This document shows, piece after piece, positions 8,894 through 17,148 of a DNA stretch of 64,000 bases. Each line of letters begins with the position of its first letter. Within the stretch, counting starts at the first letter, position 1. A model generated the notes under the pieces. That model was not told the DNA's origin and did no database searches. It saw only the letters and a program-made list of their open reading frames with translations. Origin of the DNA: an uncultured Flavobacteriaceae bacterium. GTDB taxonomy: Bacteria; Bacteroidota; Bacteroidia; Flavobacteriales; Flavobacteriaceae. The translations under genes and the position numbers were made by a program. The DNA is taken from assembly GCA_943787365.1 (NCBI GenBank), contig CALSMD010000007.1, positions 186,001-250,000 of the forward strand, written 5' to 3'.

Positions 8894-9970
8894 TTATGGG
8901 TTAGAAAAGTCCGGATTATTTATAAAATCGGAGTCTGATAAACTTAAAAGAAAGGCCTTAAGATCGGCTTTTTCTTGAGAGCTGAGCTGTACGCCTCCTT
9001 GATCCACTTTTTTCATTAAGGGATCAATAGTTTCAGAATTTTGTAAGCCTTCGCTGTAATGATTGATAACGTCTTCAATTGTTTCAAATCGCCCATCATG
9101 CATATAAGGGGCTGTGAAGACAAGGTTTCTTAAAGAAGGCGTTTTGAATTTCCCGTTGTCAGCGGGATCCCCGGTTACATTCCCTAATCCAAGATCAGAA
9201 AACGTAGTGTCTAAGCCGTTATTGTGAAATTTATTATCAGTCCAAAGCGGATTGTTGTCACTCCCATGACAATGGAAACAATCGCCTTTTGATTCGTCCA
9301 TAAAAATATTAAAACCATTTGTTTCTTCTGGAGTTAATGTAGCGGTGCCTAAGAGGAATTTGTCAAATTTTGAATTTGCCGAAATAAGGGTTCTTTCAAA
9401 CTGAGCGATGGCCTTAGAAACCAGTACGGAATCAATAGTCTGTGTTCCAAATGCCGCATTAAAAAGTTCTGGGTATTCTGGATGCTGTTGGAGTTTTTCA
9501 GTCACAGCTTCCCAAGTGGTGTGCATTTCTATAGGGTTGGTTATAGGTTCAAACACTTGATTTTCAAGTCCAAAATCGCGTCCATCCCAAAAAAATGTGT
9601 TGTCATAATTCCATGCTAGGTTAAAAAGAGGCATTGAGTTTCGATTTCCAAACAAGCCGTCAATTCCGTCACTAAAGCGAGTGTCATCTGTAAATGCATT
9701 TGGAGTTTTGTGACAGCTAGCACAGGCTTGAGTGTTATTAGCGGATAAAATAGGGTCAAAAAACAGTTTTTTTCCTAATGAGATGCCTTCTTCTGTTTGG
9801 GGATTGTTTGAAGGAATGACTGGGTCTAGGATGAGGTCTTGAAATAATTGAGGAATTTGTAGTGGACTTGGCGTAGGGCTGTTTATATAAGACTCTGCAG
9901 ATTCTTTGTTACAGGAAGCGAGACCTAGTGAAACCATAATTGCCAAAAAATAAGATATTCTAAGTGTCAT
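8894..9970 (-). CDS. Dihaem cytochrome c peroxidase / MauG family lipoprotein (MbnH-like)
   Basis: A 358-residue exported protein with a lipobox (SLGLASC, Cys20) and two c-type haem sites, CASCH at residues 83-87 and CFHCH at 231-235, the layout of bacterial dihaem peroxidases and MauG. The C-terminal part carries TPSLRNLVFTAPYMHDGRF, the conserved MauG-like loop. The gene follows an MbnP-like gene by 4 bp. In known MbnP/MbnH pairs the dihaem enzyme oxidises a tryptophan of its partner to kynurenine, creating a copper site. That role is an inference from the pairing here; an ordinary peroxidase detoxifying H2O2 in the periplasm is the alternative. Confidence 0.88.
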   Translation of the reverse strand: MTLRISYFLAIMVSLGLASCNKESAESYINSPTPSPLQIPQLFQDLILDPVIPSNNPQTEEGISLGKKLFFDPILSANNTQACASCHKTPNAFTDDTRFSDGIDGLFGNRNSMPLFNLAWNYDNTFFWDGRDFGLENQVFEPITNPIEMHTTWEAVTEKLQQHPEYPELFNAAFGTQTIDSVLVSKAIAQFERTLISANSKFDKFLLGTATLTPEETNGFNIFMDESKGDCFHCHGSDNNPLWTDNKFHNNGLDTTFSDLGLGNVTGDPADNGKFKTPSLRNLVFTAPYMHDGRFETIEDVINHYSEGLQNSETIDPLMKKVDQGGVQLSSQEKADLKAFLLSLSDSDFINNPDFSNP

Positions 9971-9974
9971 CTAT

Positions 9975-10745
9975 TTAGTTAATTCTTTCTTGAGAAAATA
10001 CATTTTGTCCATTTTGATACATCAAAATTTGAGCCTCAGAATTCGGCATTAGCATTTGATTATACACATTAAGATCCCAAGAGTAAGGGGTTTTAAACCA
10101 TTCTTCAATATGCATCGCAACGCTAATTTCTTCATCAGCTCCAATCGTAATCGCTCCTAAGTTCACTCTAAAAAAGGTATCTTGAGGAAACGTTGGATTG
10201 GGTCCAGGGTTGTCAGCCGCTCGGATGGCATGGTAATTATATCCTTGAGATTCATTATTGGAGTTTAAAAATTTTCCATCTAATTGCATGTAGTGATAAC
10301 CGCCTCCTAGCATTGAAGGTACATTCCAAGAAGCCGTATTAAGATCGTTGTATGCGCCATCAGTATTTTTTTCATTGACAAAGCCAAATACAAAAGAAAC
10401 ATTGCTGTAAGTGCCTGTTAAAATTTTTTGGTCTGGCGTGAAAGACAGGTTTGTTTGATTGGTAACATCCACCAAATTATACCCTTCTAACAAAATAGTT
10501 TCTCCATTTGTTTTTGTGAATTCAATGTCTGAAATTAAATAGCGCAAGCGTTCAATACTCAAAACATTCCCTTTGTCATTTGTAAAAATGAGCATGTTAA
10601 AATCGGAATTCGTTACGGGCGTACCCTCCCAATAGTGAGAAAATGCCATCGTAATATTTACGGAAGCAACACTGTCATCAGAATCGGTATTACATCCAAA
10701 TATAATCACTAAGCTGAAGGCTAATAAAGCATGAAATTGTTTCAT
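9975..10745 (-). CDS. MbnP-like periplasmic lipoprotein
   Basis: A 256-residue lipoprotein (Cys18 in IIFGC) resembling the MbnP family. Visible family features are an early His/Trp pair (SHYWEG, H37 and W39), the segment LRYLISDIEF, a central GGGYHYMQLDGKF, and AMHIEEWFKTPYSWDLN near the end. Family members paired with MauG-like enzymes can bind copper through a histidine and a kynurenine derived from tryptophan. The adjacent dihaem enzyme gene, 4 bp downstream, supports a functional pair. Copper binding by this protein is inferred, and I cannot tell which tryptophan would be modified. Confidence 0.75.
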   Translation of the reverse strand: MKQFHALLAFSLVIIFGCNTDSDDSVASVNITMAFSHYWEGTPVTNSDFNMLIFTNDKGNVLSIERLRYLISDIEFTKTNGETILLEGYNLVDVTNQTNLSFTPDQKILTGTYSNVSFVFGFVNEKNTDGAYNDLNTASWNVPSMLGGGYHYMQLDGKFLNSNNESQGYNYHAIRAADNPGPNPTFPQDTFFRVNLGAITIGADEEISVAMHIEEWFKTPYSWDLNVYNQMLMPNSEAQILMYQNGQNVFSQERIN

Positions 10746-10796
10746 TTTAATTTAAGTATTAACAGGTCTGAAAACCCGTTGTTTTCATAAATATCT

Positions 10797-12086
10797 TCAT
10801 TTGATGCTGTTGGAATCTCCGACAGCAATAATTGTTTGGTCATTGAGTTCAACCGCATCATAAAAAAAATCAACTTCACTACCCCCAATGGTTTTTTGCC
10901 ATTCTAAGTTGCCACTGCTATTTATTTTTACGACCCAGGCGTCATTCTGTCCTTTGTTAGAAGTAAGATTACCATCGGAACTTCGTGAACTTCCAGAAAC
11001 TAAAAACCCATTATCTTGTGTTTTGGAAATAGATCTTCCGACATCAAAACTACTACCACCTAAGGTTTTTTCCCAGAGTAAAGTGCCTTCAGGAGTTATC
11101 TTTACAATCCATAAATCTGCTGCACCATTGTTTTGAGAGATCTCCAAATCATTGCTTCTTGTATCTCCAACAATCAAATAGTTTCCATCTGTTGCTTGAC
11201 TGATTGCATGGGCTTCATCAATTTCACTACCCCCAAAGGATTTTTCCCAAACCAAGGTTCCCGTTGCTGAAATTTTAAGGATCCAAAAATCGTAACTTCC
11301 AAGATTGTTTGTGATATCCACATCATCACTATCTGAAGAGCCAATAATAATATAGCCATCATCTTCTGTTTGAATGGCGTCATATGCCGTGTCTGTAAAG
11401 CTACCACCATAGTAGTTGCTCCATTGTTTGACTCCACTCGCGTTTAACTTAATCACCCAATAATCGCCACCAGCATGCCGACTCAAAATTGAATTTCGGT
11501 CTCCTTGTCCATTTGAAGCAGAGACATCTAAAACGCCCGATAATAAGTACCCGTCATCATTGGTTTGGATGATCGAATAGGGGGTGTCACTTCCTGCAAA
11601 TCCAAAAGAATATTCCCAAATAATGGTGCCACTACTGTCCAGTTTTGAAACCCAAAAATCATCAAATCCTGCGTTTTCAGAGACTTCAAGATCATTGCTT
11701 TTGCTTTTTCCAATTACAGCATACCCATTATCTGAAGTTTGAATTAAATCAACTCCTCGATCGTCGTCACTTCCTCCATATGTTTTTTGCCACTGCAATT
11801 GATTGGTTGCGTCAAATTTCAGTAACCAATAATCGTAAGATTCGTTTGATTTATTTAGGACATCTCCGTCCATACTTTGGGCATGCCCTAAAATAGCATA
11901 TCCACCGTCCGTTGTATTCACAACAGCTTGTGCGCTTTCATTTTTTGAGCCTCCTAAGGTTGTTATAAAATCGATTTCTTTTTCTTGCCCATTAGGGATA
12001 GAGTTGTCATTGTCTTCTGAACAGTTTATAAAAAATAAAGCTACAAAAAACACTCCTAATAGTTGGTGTAAAAATAATTTATGCAT
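10797..12086 (-). CDS. Lipoprotein with seven tandem beta-propeller-like repeats
   Basis: A 429-residue lipoprotein (INCSED, Cys22) starting at the ATG 12084-12086; the frame extends upstream to 12137, but that stretch overlaps the previous gene and lacks a signal peptide. The mature part is a repeat of about 55 residues with the core GGSxxDxAxxxxQTxDGGYxxxGxSxS, followed by DxWxxKxxxxGxxxWxKxxGG. I count seven copies, the last incomplete, which suggests a seven-bladed propeller. Catalytic residues are not obvious. It lies 7 bp after the LVIVD-repeat gene and 51 bp before the MbnP-like gene, so it probably belongs to the same transcript. Confidence 0.75.
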   Translation of the reverse strand: MHKLFLHQLLGVFFVALFFINCSEDNDNSIPNGQEKEIDFITTLGGSKNESAQAVVNTTDGGYAILGHAQSMDGDVLNKSNESYDYWLLKFDATNQLQWQKTYGGSDDDRGVDLIQTSDNGYAVIGKSKSNDLEVSENAGFDDFWVSKLDSSGTIIWEYSFGFAGSDTPYSIIQTNDDGYLLSGVLDVSASNGQGDRNSILSRHAGGDYWVIKLNASGVKQWSNYYGGSFTDTAYDAIQTEDDGYIIIGSSDSDDVDITNNLGSYDFWILKISATGTLVWEKSFGGSEIDEAHAISQATDGNYLIVGDTRSNDLEISQNNGAADLWIVKITPEGTLLWEKTLGGSSFDVGRSISKTQDNGFLVSGSSRSSDGNLTSNKGQNDAWVVKINSSGNLEWQKTIGGSEVDFFYDAVELNDQTIIAVGDSNSIK

Positions 12087-12093
12087 AAAAAAA

Positions 12094-13548
12094 TTATTCG
12101 CTTTTTCGAATGATAAACAAGCCGCGTTCGATATCACTAATCACAATGTTTCCACTTGTAAAAAATGGATAGACATTCCATACGCCGTTAAATGCAGCAT
12201 TATCATTTTCGGGGTAGGTATCAAAAAATCCAATTTCCGTTAGTGAACCACTCCCAATTTGAGACAAGTCAAGAACACGAACTCCTGCGCGATAGTTGGC
12301 CAAAAAGTAATCATTTCCATTCGGATAGCCGTTATGATCGATCGCGGTTGTAGGACCAAGGTAATCAAAGTCAAATAAAGGGTTGTCTAAGTCCCTAAGG
12401 TCAAATACTAAGGTTCGAGTATTGTTTCCAAAATCTCTTTCATCAAGTTCGTCACCTACTATAAAATAGTTCAAATCTTCCGTAAACCATCCCTGATGCG
12501 TGTAGGAGGTATTGGGGTATGTAAGGGTTGAAATAATAAATGGATTTGCTTTGTCAGAGACATCTGCAATCACAACTTCATCTTCGTTACTACCTACTAA
12601 TATTTCCTTTCCAGTATGATCGTTGTCTGGTCCTGTATAGGTAATTACTTGTACATCGTGAGAATAACCCCCCGCAGCAAATCCCCCTTCAGATACAGGC
12701 GAAGTTGGATTTTGGATGTTTATAAATAAGGCACCCCCAGAAAAAGGGCCGCTACGATTTGTTCCCACTACATAGGCATATCCAGAAGTTTCGTTGATAA
12801 AAATATTATGAGCACTTCCAAATTCTGTAAAGTGGAAGTCTGCAGTAAATATTTCTGGTGGACTAGCAACGGATCTTAAGCGAGTTAAATCAAAAACCTG
12901 CATGCCGTGACTGTTCGCTTCACTCACAATAAAGGCATGATTTTGATATACTTTGATATCTCTCCACGAGCTGTTTACGGTTGCCGTTGGGAGCACTCCT
13001 AAAAGAATAGGTGCAACAGGGTTGCTTATGTCCACAAAAGCGGCATGAGAATTGAGCCCTACGAGGGCATATTCTTTATTAGTTGTTGGGTCGGTCCAAC
13101 CCCATGAATCATTTCCAGAAAGACTTCCTGTACCAGTAGGGGTCAAATCCTCTAATGACATATAACTCATAAGGTCATAGCCATCACAAGGATATATATC
13201 TGCCATTCCATTAATGCAAGGTGCCAATGGATCACAAACATCACCAATACCATCTCCATCGGAATCTAATTGGTCTGAGTTTGCCATTTCTGGACAGTTG
13301 TCTTCTGAGTCAATTATGCTGTCTCCATCCGTATCTGTATTATCTATCAAATCACAAGCATTTCCAATACCATCTCCATCGGAATCTTCTTGATTGGGAT
13401 TGGCAATATCAGGGCAATTATCATAAGTGTTTATAATGCCATCTCCATCGGAATCTGTAGATACAGCTCCAATTGGTTCTGTGTTACAGGAGGTCGCTAT
13501 TCCAACTATGATAAAAATGCAGAATAGTCGTAAAAAATGAGTATTCAT
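12094..13548 (-). CDS. Choice-of-anchor B family lipoprotein with thrombospondin type 3 and LVIVD-type repeats
   Basis: A 484-residue lipoprotein (GIATSC, Cys21). Residues of about 30-105 hold calcium-binding thrombospondin type 3 repeats (DSDGDGIINTYDNCPD, DSDGDGIGNACD and similar). The rest looks like the choice-of-anchor B propeller family, with LVIVD-like blades such as HAAFVDISNPVAPILLGVLP and YALVGLNSHAA. Conserved His-containing loops (SWRDIKVYQNHAF, SAHNIF, YSHDVQ) are typical. It is the first gene of the four-gene minus-strand operon with the MbnP/MbnH-like pair. A surface or periplasmic structural role is likely; its specific function is unknown. Confidence 0.8.
   Translation of the reverse strand: MNTHFLRLFCIFIIVGIATSCNTEPIGAVSTDSDGDGIINTYDNCPDIANPNQEDSDGDGIGNACDLIDNTDTDGDSIIDSEDNCPEMANSDQLDSDGDGIGDVCDPLAPCINGMADIYPCDGYDLMSYMSLEDLTPTGTGSLSGNDSWGWTDPTTNKEYALVGLNSHAAFVDISNPVAPILLGVLPTATVNSSWRDIKVYQNHAFIVSEANSHGMQVFDLTRLRSVASPPEIFTADFHFTEFGSAHNIFINETSGYAYVVGTNRSGPFSGGALFINIQNPTSPVSEGGFAAGGYSHDVQVITYTGPDNDHTGKEILVGSNEDEVVIADVSDKANPFIISTLTYPNTSYTHQGWFTEDLNYFIVGDELDERDFGNNTRTLVFDLRDLDNPLFDFDYLGPTTAIDHNGYPNGNDYFLANYRAGVRVLDLSQIGSGSLTEIGFFDTYPENDNAAFNGVWNVYPFFTSGNIVISDIERGLFIIRKSE
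13244..13456. repeat. Short direct repeats encoding thrombospondin type 3 motifs
   Basis: A 24-bp stretch is repeated identically at 13244-13267 and 13364-13387, and its last 18 bp recur at 13439-13456. All copies lie in the coding region for the DSDGDGI calcium-binding loops of the choice-of-anchor B protein, so they reflect protein repeats rather than a mobile element. Such repeats can recombine and change repeat number. Confidence 0.8.
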
Positions 13549-13632
13549 AATATATAAATTTCGGCATGCTCTAGGAGCGTAATTTACGTTAAAAAATTAT
13601 ATATAAATAAAAATCAGTTGAATTAAGCGTCT

Positions 13633-13669
13633 TTTGTGTAAGAAATTCACCAAAAGCGTCTTATTTTTG
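13633..13669 (+). promoter_or_regulatory. Probable promoter of thiL
   Basis: The octamer TATTTTTG at 13662-13669 fits the Bacteroidota -7 consensus TAnnTTTG, and a TTTG at 13633-13636 may serve as the -33 element, although the 25-bp spacing is a little long. The -7 element ends only 4 bp before the thiL ATG, so the transcript would have almost no leader. Confidence 0.45.
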
Positions 13670-13673
13670 CAGT

Positions 13674-14732
13674 ATGATAGAAGATAAAAACCAAGAAAAT
13701 ACGCCCCTTAGTAGTCTAGGAGAGTTTGGATTGATAGAGCATTTAACCAAACAATTTACCGATAAAAACAGTTCCACGATTAAAGGAATTGGAGATGATG
13801 CCGCGATATTAGATTTTAAAAACAAATCGGTTGTGCTTACTACGGATTTATTGGTAGAAGGTGTTCATTTTGATTTGAGTTATATGCCCTTAAAACATTT
13901 GGGGTATAAAGCTGTGATGGTGAATCTCTCGGATGTCTATGCCATGAATGCAAATGCCACACAAATCACAGTTTCTGTGGCTGTTTCCAATCGATTTTCA
14001 TTGGAAGCTTTGGAGGCATTATACGAAGGTATATACAAAGCCGCTAAGATTTATGGGGTTGACGTGGTTGGTGGTGATACAACCTCTTCTACAACTGGAT
14101 TAATGATTTCTGTAACTGCTCTTGGAACCGTAGATTCGGATACTGTTGTTAAACGAAGTGGTGCACAACCAAATGATTTATTGGTTGTCAGTGGCGATCT
14201 TGGTGGTGCCTATTTAGGACTTCAAGTTTTAGAACGTGAAAAAGAAGTTTTTAAAGTAAATCCTAACAATCAACCAGACTTGGATGGGTACACCTATATC
14301 ATTGAACGTCAATTGAAGCCCGAAGCTCGAAAGGATATTGTAAAGCTTTTGAAAGATTTGGAGGTTGTACCAACATCGATGATTGATATTAGTGATGGCT
14401 TGTCTTCAGAGATTCTTCATTTATGTAAACAAAGTGATGTTGGGTGTGATTTATATGAAGATAAAATTCCATTAGACCCGCAGGTGATTTCAACTTGTGA
14501 GGAATTTAATATAGACAGCACTACCATCGCCCTGAACGGGGGGGAAGATTATGAATTACTGATGACTATTTCTCAACAAGATTTTCCTAAAATTAAAGCC
14601 AACCCAAATTTAACGGTGATTGGTTATATGACCGAACCAAGTGTAGGGGTGAATTTAGTAACACGTGCCGAAACTAAAATTCCGTTAACAGCTCAAGGCT
14701 GGAATTCTTTAAGTTCAGATTCGGAAGTATAG
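13674..14732 (+). CDS. thiL: Thiamine-monophosphate kinase ThiL
   Basis: A 352-residue ATP-dependent kinase of the PurM/ThiL superfamily that converts thiamine monophosphate to the diphosphate cofactor. Motifs include GIGDDAAIL and VLTTDLLVEGVHFDLSYMP in the N-terminal metal- and ATP-binding part, DVVGGDTTSS, and the C-terminal NGGEDYELL. It is a single gene on the plus strand between the minus-strand MbnP operon and gldD, whose stop lies only 4 bp away in convergent orientation. Length and start are typical. Confidence 0.95.
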   Translation: MIEDKNQENTPLSSLGEFGLIEHLTKQFTDKNSSTIKGIGDDAAILDFKNKSVVLTTDLLVEGVHFDLSYMPLKHLGYKAVMVNLSDVYAMNANATQITVSVAVSNRFSLEALEALYEGIYKAAKIYGVDVVGGDTTSSTTGLMISVTALGTVDSDTVVKRSGAQPNDLLVVSGDLGGAYLGLQVLEREKEVFKVNPNNQPDLDGYTYIIERQLKPEARKDIVKLLKDLEVVPTSMIDISDGLSSEILHLCKQSDVGCDLYEDKIPLDPQVISTCEEFNIDSTTIALNGGEDYELLMTISQQDFPKIKANPNLTVIGYMTEPSVGVNLVTRAETKIPLTAQGWNSLSSDSEV

Positions 14733-14735
14733 AGG

Positions 14736-15296
14736 TTATTTCCAGCGTAAACTTTCAATAAAATGCATCAGATCTTTTTGAATGTAATTGATGGCTGGTA
14801 AGATAGAATCGTAGTTGGGTTTGGTCTCAAAATAAAGTGCCCCTGATATAAAATGTCTTGTATTGTCAGTCACATAAAACTGGGACTGGGATGCTACATT
14901 TCCTTTAAGGTCATAAAACATACCGTACAAATTTTGTTGTTTGTTTTCATACATCCGTTCTGATATTTCATCTGCTACTTGAAGGTGTTTTTTAGTCATT
15001 TCCCTTGCGTCTGAAATGTATTTTTCGAGGTTGTTATCTACTTTTTTATAATTGATAAAAACAGAGGCTTTTAATGTGGGATAGCGAAGAATAATCCCTT
15101 CGAGCATATTGTTTTTTTTAGAAACATTTAGTTGTGCGAGTTTGTTTTTTTCAAACTCAAAGGGGACTTCCAGTTCACTTTTAAGGTAGGTTGCTTTTGG
15201 GTAATCCAAACTCAAAAATGCTTTTGGTTTTGGCACATGAATTTCCTCGCAGGAAAAGCATATAAAAACACATAAAATAAAAGCGCAAGGTTTCAT
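14736..15296 (-). CDS. gldD: Gliding motility lipoprotein GldD
   Basis: A 186-residue lipoprotein (ICFSC, Cys16) matching GldD, one of the lipoproteins required for gliding and type IX secretion in Flavobacterium. Family features are PKAFLSLDYPKA just after the signal, an internal segment YGMFYDLKGNVASQSQFYVTD, and the C-terminal HFIESLRWK. It overlaps the end of gldE by one base, and the gldE-gldD order is conserved in gliding Bacteroidota. GldD sits in the periplasm or outer membrane; its biochemical role is unresolved. Confidence 0.93.
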   Translation of the reverse strand: MKPCAFILCVFICFSCEEIHVPKPKAFLSLDYPKATYLKSELEVPFEFEKNKLAQLNVSKKNNMLEGIILRYPTLKASVFINYKKVDNNLEKYISDAREMTKKHLQVADEISERMYENKQQNLYGMFYDLKGNVASQSQFYVTDNTRHFISGALYFETKPNYDSILPAINYIQKDLMHFIESLRWK

Positions 15297-16618
15297 TATT
15301 TTTTAAGCGTTACTTTGAGTTGTTTGATGCGTTTATTATTGATTGCTTCAATAGTAAATTGATACGTTTTAAAAGCAATTATACTGTTTACTTTTGGAAA
15401 ACTTTTCGAAATCTCAAGCACAAATCCTGCGAGGGTTTCTGCTTCTCCTTTTTCATTTTCAAAAATAGACTCATCCTCTAATTTGATAATTCTATAAAAA
15501 TCTTTAAGCGTTGTTTTGCCTTCAAAAACATAATTATGACTATCGAGCTTTGAATAAATCAAATCATCGTCGTCAAACTCATCGCTTATGTCACCAACAA
15601 TTTCTTCAATGACATCTTCCAGAGATACCACTCCAGAAGTTCCGCCATACTCATCGACTACAATAGCTAAATGAATTTTTTTCTCCTGAAACTCTACCAT
15701 TAAATCATCTAGTTTTTTGTTTTCAGGCACAAAAAAGGGTGCTCTTAATAAGGTCGTCCAATCAAATTGCTTTTTATGTAGATGCGGTAATAAGTCCTTA
15801 ACATATAATATCCCAACCACCGAATCAATAGTCTCGTTATAAACAGGAATACGAGAGTATCCATGTTTTACAATTTCCGTAATAATTGTTTTAAATTCAA
15901 CCGACTGATCTAATGCAAATATATCAATGCGTGGACGCATAACTTGTTTTGTGTCAGTATTTCCAAACGATACAATTCCTTGTAATATTTTTTGTTCCTC
16001 TTGCGTTGTGTCATCTTCACTAGCAAGTTCAAGTGCTTGCGACAGATAATCAACATTAAGGTTGGATTTTTGTTTTCCTAATTTTTTATGAATCCCTAAA
16101 GTTACCTTTTGCATTGGAAGGCTAATAGGCGATATCACAACATCCAAGAACTTCAAAGGATACGCCATAAACTTTGAAAATTTCAAGTTATTTCTGTTAG
16201 CATATACTTTTGGTAAAATTTCTCCAATCAGTAAAATTAAGAATGTAATCAGGATCACCTCGATAAAAAATATGAAGTCAATTTTAAAAAAGCCCAAGTT
16301 GAGTTCTGAATACACCCCTCTAAATAACGTTTCGCTTAGAGAAGCAAATAATATAACGATGGCTATATTTATAAAGTTATTTGCGACCAATATTGTTGCT
16401 AATAATTTTTTTGGTTGTTTCAAAAGCTCAATAATAATCTCAAATGATTTTGATTTGCTGTCTTTTGCTTCATCCAAATCTTTTTGAGTCAGTGAAAAAA
16501 GAGCAACTTCAGCTCCGGATATAAGTGCAGAACAGATTAAAAGCACAAGCAATCCAACGATGCCAGTAGTCAAAGTGCTGTCTAAAAGAGATATAAAACT
16601 AGGGGGTTCAGGATCCAA
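15296..16618 (-). CDS. gldE: Gliding motility-associated protein GldE (CNNM/CBS/CorC type)
   Basis: A 440-residue inner-membrane protein. The first 200 residues or so contain several hydrophobic segments (GIVGLLVLLICSALISGAEV, LLATILVANNFINIAIVILF) forming a DUF21/CNNM domain. A CBS pair (MRPRIDIFALDQS; FFVPENKKLDDLMVEFQEK) and a C-terminal CorC/HlyC domain (NEKGEAETLAGFVLEI) follow. GldE resembles TlyC/CorC proteins linked to divalent cation transport and partly overlaps GldD function in gliding. It is followed directly by gldD and preceded by ssb (23 bp), the usual flavobacterial order. Confidence 0.93.
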   Translation of the reverse strand: MDPEPPSFISLLDSTLTTGIVGLLVLLICSALISGAEVALFSLTQKDLDEAKDSKSKSFEIIIELLKQPKKLLATILVANNFINIAIVILFASLSETLFRGVYSELNLGFFKIDFIFFIEVILITFLILLIGEILPKVYANRNNLKFSKFMAYPLKFLDVVISPISLPMQKVTLGIHKKLGKQKSNLNVDYLSQALELASEDDTTQEEQKILQGIVSFGNTDTKQVMRPRIDIFALDQSVEFKTIITEIVKHGYSRIPVYNETIDSVVGILYVKDLLPHLHKKQFDWTTLLRAPFFVPENKKLDDLMVEFQEKKIHLAIVVDEYGGTSGVVSLEDVIEEIVGDISDEFDDDDLIYSKLDSHNYVFEGKTTLKDFYRIIKLEDESIFENEKGEAETLAGFVLEISKSFPKVNSIIAFKTYQFTIEAINNKRIKQLKVTLKK

Positions 16619-16641
16619 TTATAGTGTGTTTTGTAAACGAA

Positions 16642-17070
16642 TTAAAATGGTAAATCGTTTGGTTCTTCGTTGTTTTCAGTCGCCTTGGCAACTGTGACTT
16701 GCGGTGCTTGGTTTTCAGGTGCTAAAGTGTCATTTTTGGGTGTTAAAAACGTAAAATCAACACATTGAATTTCGGTCGAATACCGATCATTTCCTTTGTC
16801 ATCCTGCCATTTCCTGGTTTTTAAACGGCCTTCAATATATACTTTATCCCCTTTGTTGAGGTATTTCTCACAAATCTCAGCGGCTTTATTTCGAACTACA
16901 ATGTTGTGCCATTCCGTATTCGTGACCTTTTCATTCGTTTGTTTGTTAGTATAGCTTTCATTAGTAGCCAATGGAAAACGTCCTATACAGTTTTTATCAT
17001 CAAAATAATGCATTTTTACAGCATCACCAAGATGACCAATGAGCATTACTTTATTTAAAGTTCCTGACAT
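16642..17070 (-). CDS. ssb: Single-stranded DNA-binding protein
   Basis: A 142-residue SSB. The OB fold starts MSGTLNKVMLIGHLGDAVKM and contains WHNIVVRNKAAEICEKYLNKGDKVYIEG. A flexible linker leads to the acidic tip EEPNDLPF, the partner-binding tail of SSB. It lies between mutY and gldE on the same strand, a conserved Bacteroidota neighbourhood. On the minus strand a TATTTTTG sequence at 17103-17110, 33 bp upstream, could be its own -7 element, but I see no -33 element. Confidence 0.95.
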   Translation of the reverse strand: MSGTLNKVMLIGHLGDAVKMHYFDDKNCIGRFPLATNESYTNKQTNEKVTNTEWHNIVVRNKAAEICEKYLNKGDKVYIEGRLKTRKWQDDKGNDRYSTEIQCVDFTFLTPKNDTLAPENQAPQVTVAKATENNEEPNDLPF

Positions 17071-17148
17071 AATAGTTGATTTTTGAATGAATAAATTTGA
17101 AACAAAAATAATAACATAAAGATATCTAAAAAATGTAAAATCACAGGC

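Noticed and set aside
13221-13460. Regularly spaced DNA repeats that might be a CRISPR or VNTR
   Set aside because: The repeats are in frame and encode thrombospondin type 3 calcium-binding loops; spacers are also coding and partly similar.
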